32,199 nucleotides of DNA. Source: Clostridia bacterium. GTDB lineage: Bacteria; Bacillota; Clostridia; Christensenellales; Borkfalkiaceae. The stretch covers positions 1 to 32,199 of the forward strand of contig JAJPYR010000010.1 of the NCBI GenBank assembly GCA_021204825.1, given 5' to 3'. Both the position numbers and the translations under genes were made by a program. The number at the start of each line of letters is the position of its first letter. Position 1 is the first letter of the stretch. Below are positions 31,185 to 32,199 of the stretch, in pieces. The notes below the pieces were generated by a model. That model searched no databases, had not been told where the DNA came from, and was given only the letters and a program-made list of their open reading frames with translations.

Positions 31185-32199
31185 ATGAACCACGGTTTCG
31201 TTAAAGTGTGTGCGGCAACCCCTTCCATACGGGTTGCCGATATCTCATATAATGAAGAGAGCATTTTAGCATCCCTCACGGAATGCATATCCAAGGGAGC
31301 GCGCCTCGCTGTATTCCCTGAGCTGTGCCTTACGGGCTACACCTGCGGGGACCTTTTCAACCAGCAGGCGCTCATCTCAAAGGTGCAGGACGCCATAGCG
31401 GACATAGCTGAAAAGACCAAAGAAAGCGACATCCTGTTTTTCATAGGCGCACCAGTTGAGCACCAGAACCGCCTTTATAACTGCGCCGTTGCGCTCTGCC
31501 GCGGCCGCATCTTAGGCCTCGTGCCCAAAACATCCCTGCCCAACTACGGTGAGTTCTACGAGCGCCGCCACTTCACGCCCGGCCGTCCCTGCATGGGCAT
31601 GGCCCGCATTGCTGGCCAGACGGCGCCCATCGGCACTGACCTTCTTTTCGAGGCTGACAACTTCCCCGGCTTTACCGCAGCCGCAGAAATCTGCGAGGAC
31701 CTGTGGGCACCCGTATCACCTTCCACAGCTGCAGCCCTCAGAGGGGCAACGATAATCGTAAACCTGTCCTGCAGCGACGAGCTGGTAGGCAAGGCCGACT
31801 ACCGCAGAAACCTCGTCAGGATGCAGTCCGGCAAGCTTGTATGCGCATACGTATACGCAGATGCCGGAGACGGGGAGAGCACCACGGACATGGCCTTTGC
31901 CGGCCACAACATAATCTCTGAGAACGGCGCAATTCTTGCCGAATCCGAGCTCTTCCGCAACGGCATAATCTGTTCCGACATAGACGTTGAGATGCTTCTC
32001 AACGAACGCCGCCGCATGGCAGGCGTCTACTATCCTGAAGGCCCTTGCGGCCCTATGCCCGGCCCCGGCGGCCCTCATGGCCCAATGCCCGGCCCTCACG
32101 GACCTCATGACGGACCTGGAGGTCCTCATGACGGACCTGGAGGTCCTCATGGACCAGGACCTGACGGCCCTCATTGCGGCGGACCTCGTCCTGACGGAC
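31185..32199 (+). CDS. nadE: Glutamine-dependent NAD+ synthetase, N-terminal part (cut by window end)
   Basis: NadE amidates nicotinic acid adenine dinucleotide to NAD+. In the two-domain form an N-terminal nitrilase-type glutaminase supplies ammonia to the C-terminal synthetase. The visible 338 residues cover the glutaminase with its triad: E46 (FPELCLTGY), K115 (VPKTSLPNYGEFYERRHF) and C170 (AAEICEDLWAP). From about residue 284 the sequence turns into a low-complexity run of Gly, Pro, His and Asp (GPHGP, GGPHDGP) still open at the window end, where a plain linker to the synthetase domain is expected. SD AGAGG precedes ATG 31185. Next to CinA, whose PncC domain feeds the same pathway, the gene suggests a local NAD-recycling link. 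Confidence 0.9.
   Translation, partial: MNHGFVKVCAATPSIRVADISYNEESILASLTECISKGARLAVFPELCLTGYTCGDLFNQQALISKVQDAIADIAEKTKESDILFFIGAPVEHQNRLYNCAVALCRGRILGLVPKTSLPNYGEFYERRHFTPGRPCMGMARIAGQTAPIGTDLLFEADNFPGFTAAAEICEDLWAPVSPSTAAALRGATIIVNLSCSDELVGKADYRRNLVRMQSGKLVCAYVYADAGDGESTTDMAFAGHNIISENGAILAESELFRNGIICSDIDVEMLLNERRRMAGVYYPEGPCGPMPGPGGPHGPMPGPHGPHDGPGGPHDGPGGPHGPGPDGPHCGGPRPDG
32103..32144 (+). repeat. 21-bp tandem repeats in nadE
   Basis: Two identical adjacent 21-bp units (32103-32123, 32124-32144) plus partial copies encode PHDGPGG-type heptapeptides. The perfect identity suggests recent expansion. Confidence 0.85.

Overview
The window reads as chromosomal DNA of a Gram-positive, Clostridia-like member of the Bacillota. 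Supporting signs are FabK as enoyl-ACP reductase, a DegV lipid-binding protein, SpoVG, strong Shine-Dalgarno (SD) sites, TTG and GTG starts, and the ordered block ftsK - rimO - pgsA - cinA - recA. Family or genus cannot be fixed from the sequence alone. Base composition is moderate to slightly GC-rich, with AT-rich patches around the Cas9 region.

Layout. 1-3.4 kb: ferritin, then fabK-fabZ and degV (fatty-acid metabolism). 3.4-9.9 kb: an accessory island with three small paralogous genes of unknown function (the first broken by two frameshifts), a tracrRNA gene on the minus strand, a full-length catalytically intact cas9, and one solitary 36-bp CRISPR-type repeat in the cas9 3' untranslated region. 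A tRNA-Arg(CCU) closes the island. No cas1, cas2, csn2 or array is visible. 9.9-10.3 kb: rpsT. 10.7-17.2 kb: a stripped-down division cluster (mraZ, rsmH, FtsL-like, FtsQ-like, FtsA-like, ftsZ) without the usual murein-synthesis genes. 17.8-19.5 kb: spoVG and a DUF815 AAA+ ATPase on the minus strand. 19.7-20.9 kb: ilvC alone behind a consensus promoter. 21.2-31 kb: ftsK with a very long Arg-Asp repeat linker, an 88-bp tandem repeat, rimO, a pgsA fused to a degenerate FtsK motor domain, a free-standing FtsK gamma domain, cinA and recA. The window ends inside nadE, which carries a collagen-like Gly-Pro-His insertion.

How it fits together. Two parts stand out. (1) The minimal Cas9 locus: the anti-repeat of the predicted tracrRNA pairs collinearly with the lone repeat downstream of cas9. 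This identifies both elements and suggests either a decayed array or a guide-like RNA made from the cas9 transcript itself. (2) The membrane phospholipid synthase PgsA has acquired an inactivated copy of the neighbouring FtsK motor. A single in-frame stop separates that copy from an intact DNA-binding gamma domain. It looks like a partial ftsK duplication that may now serve as a membrane or division scaffold. The long repetitive linkers in FtsL, FtsZ, FtsK and NadE point to a lineage that expands low-complexity segments, several of them in division proteins.
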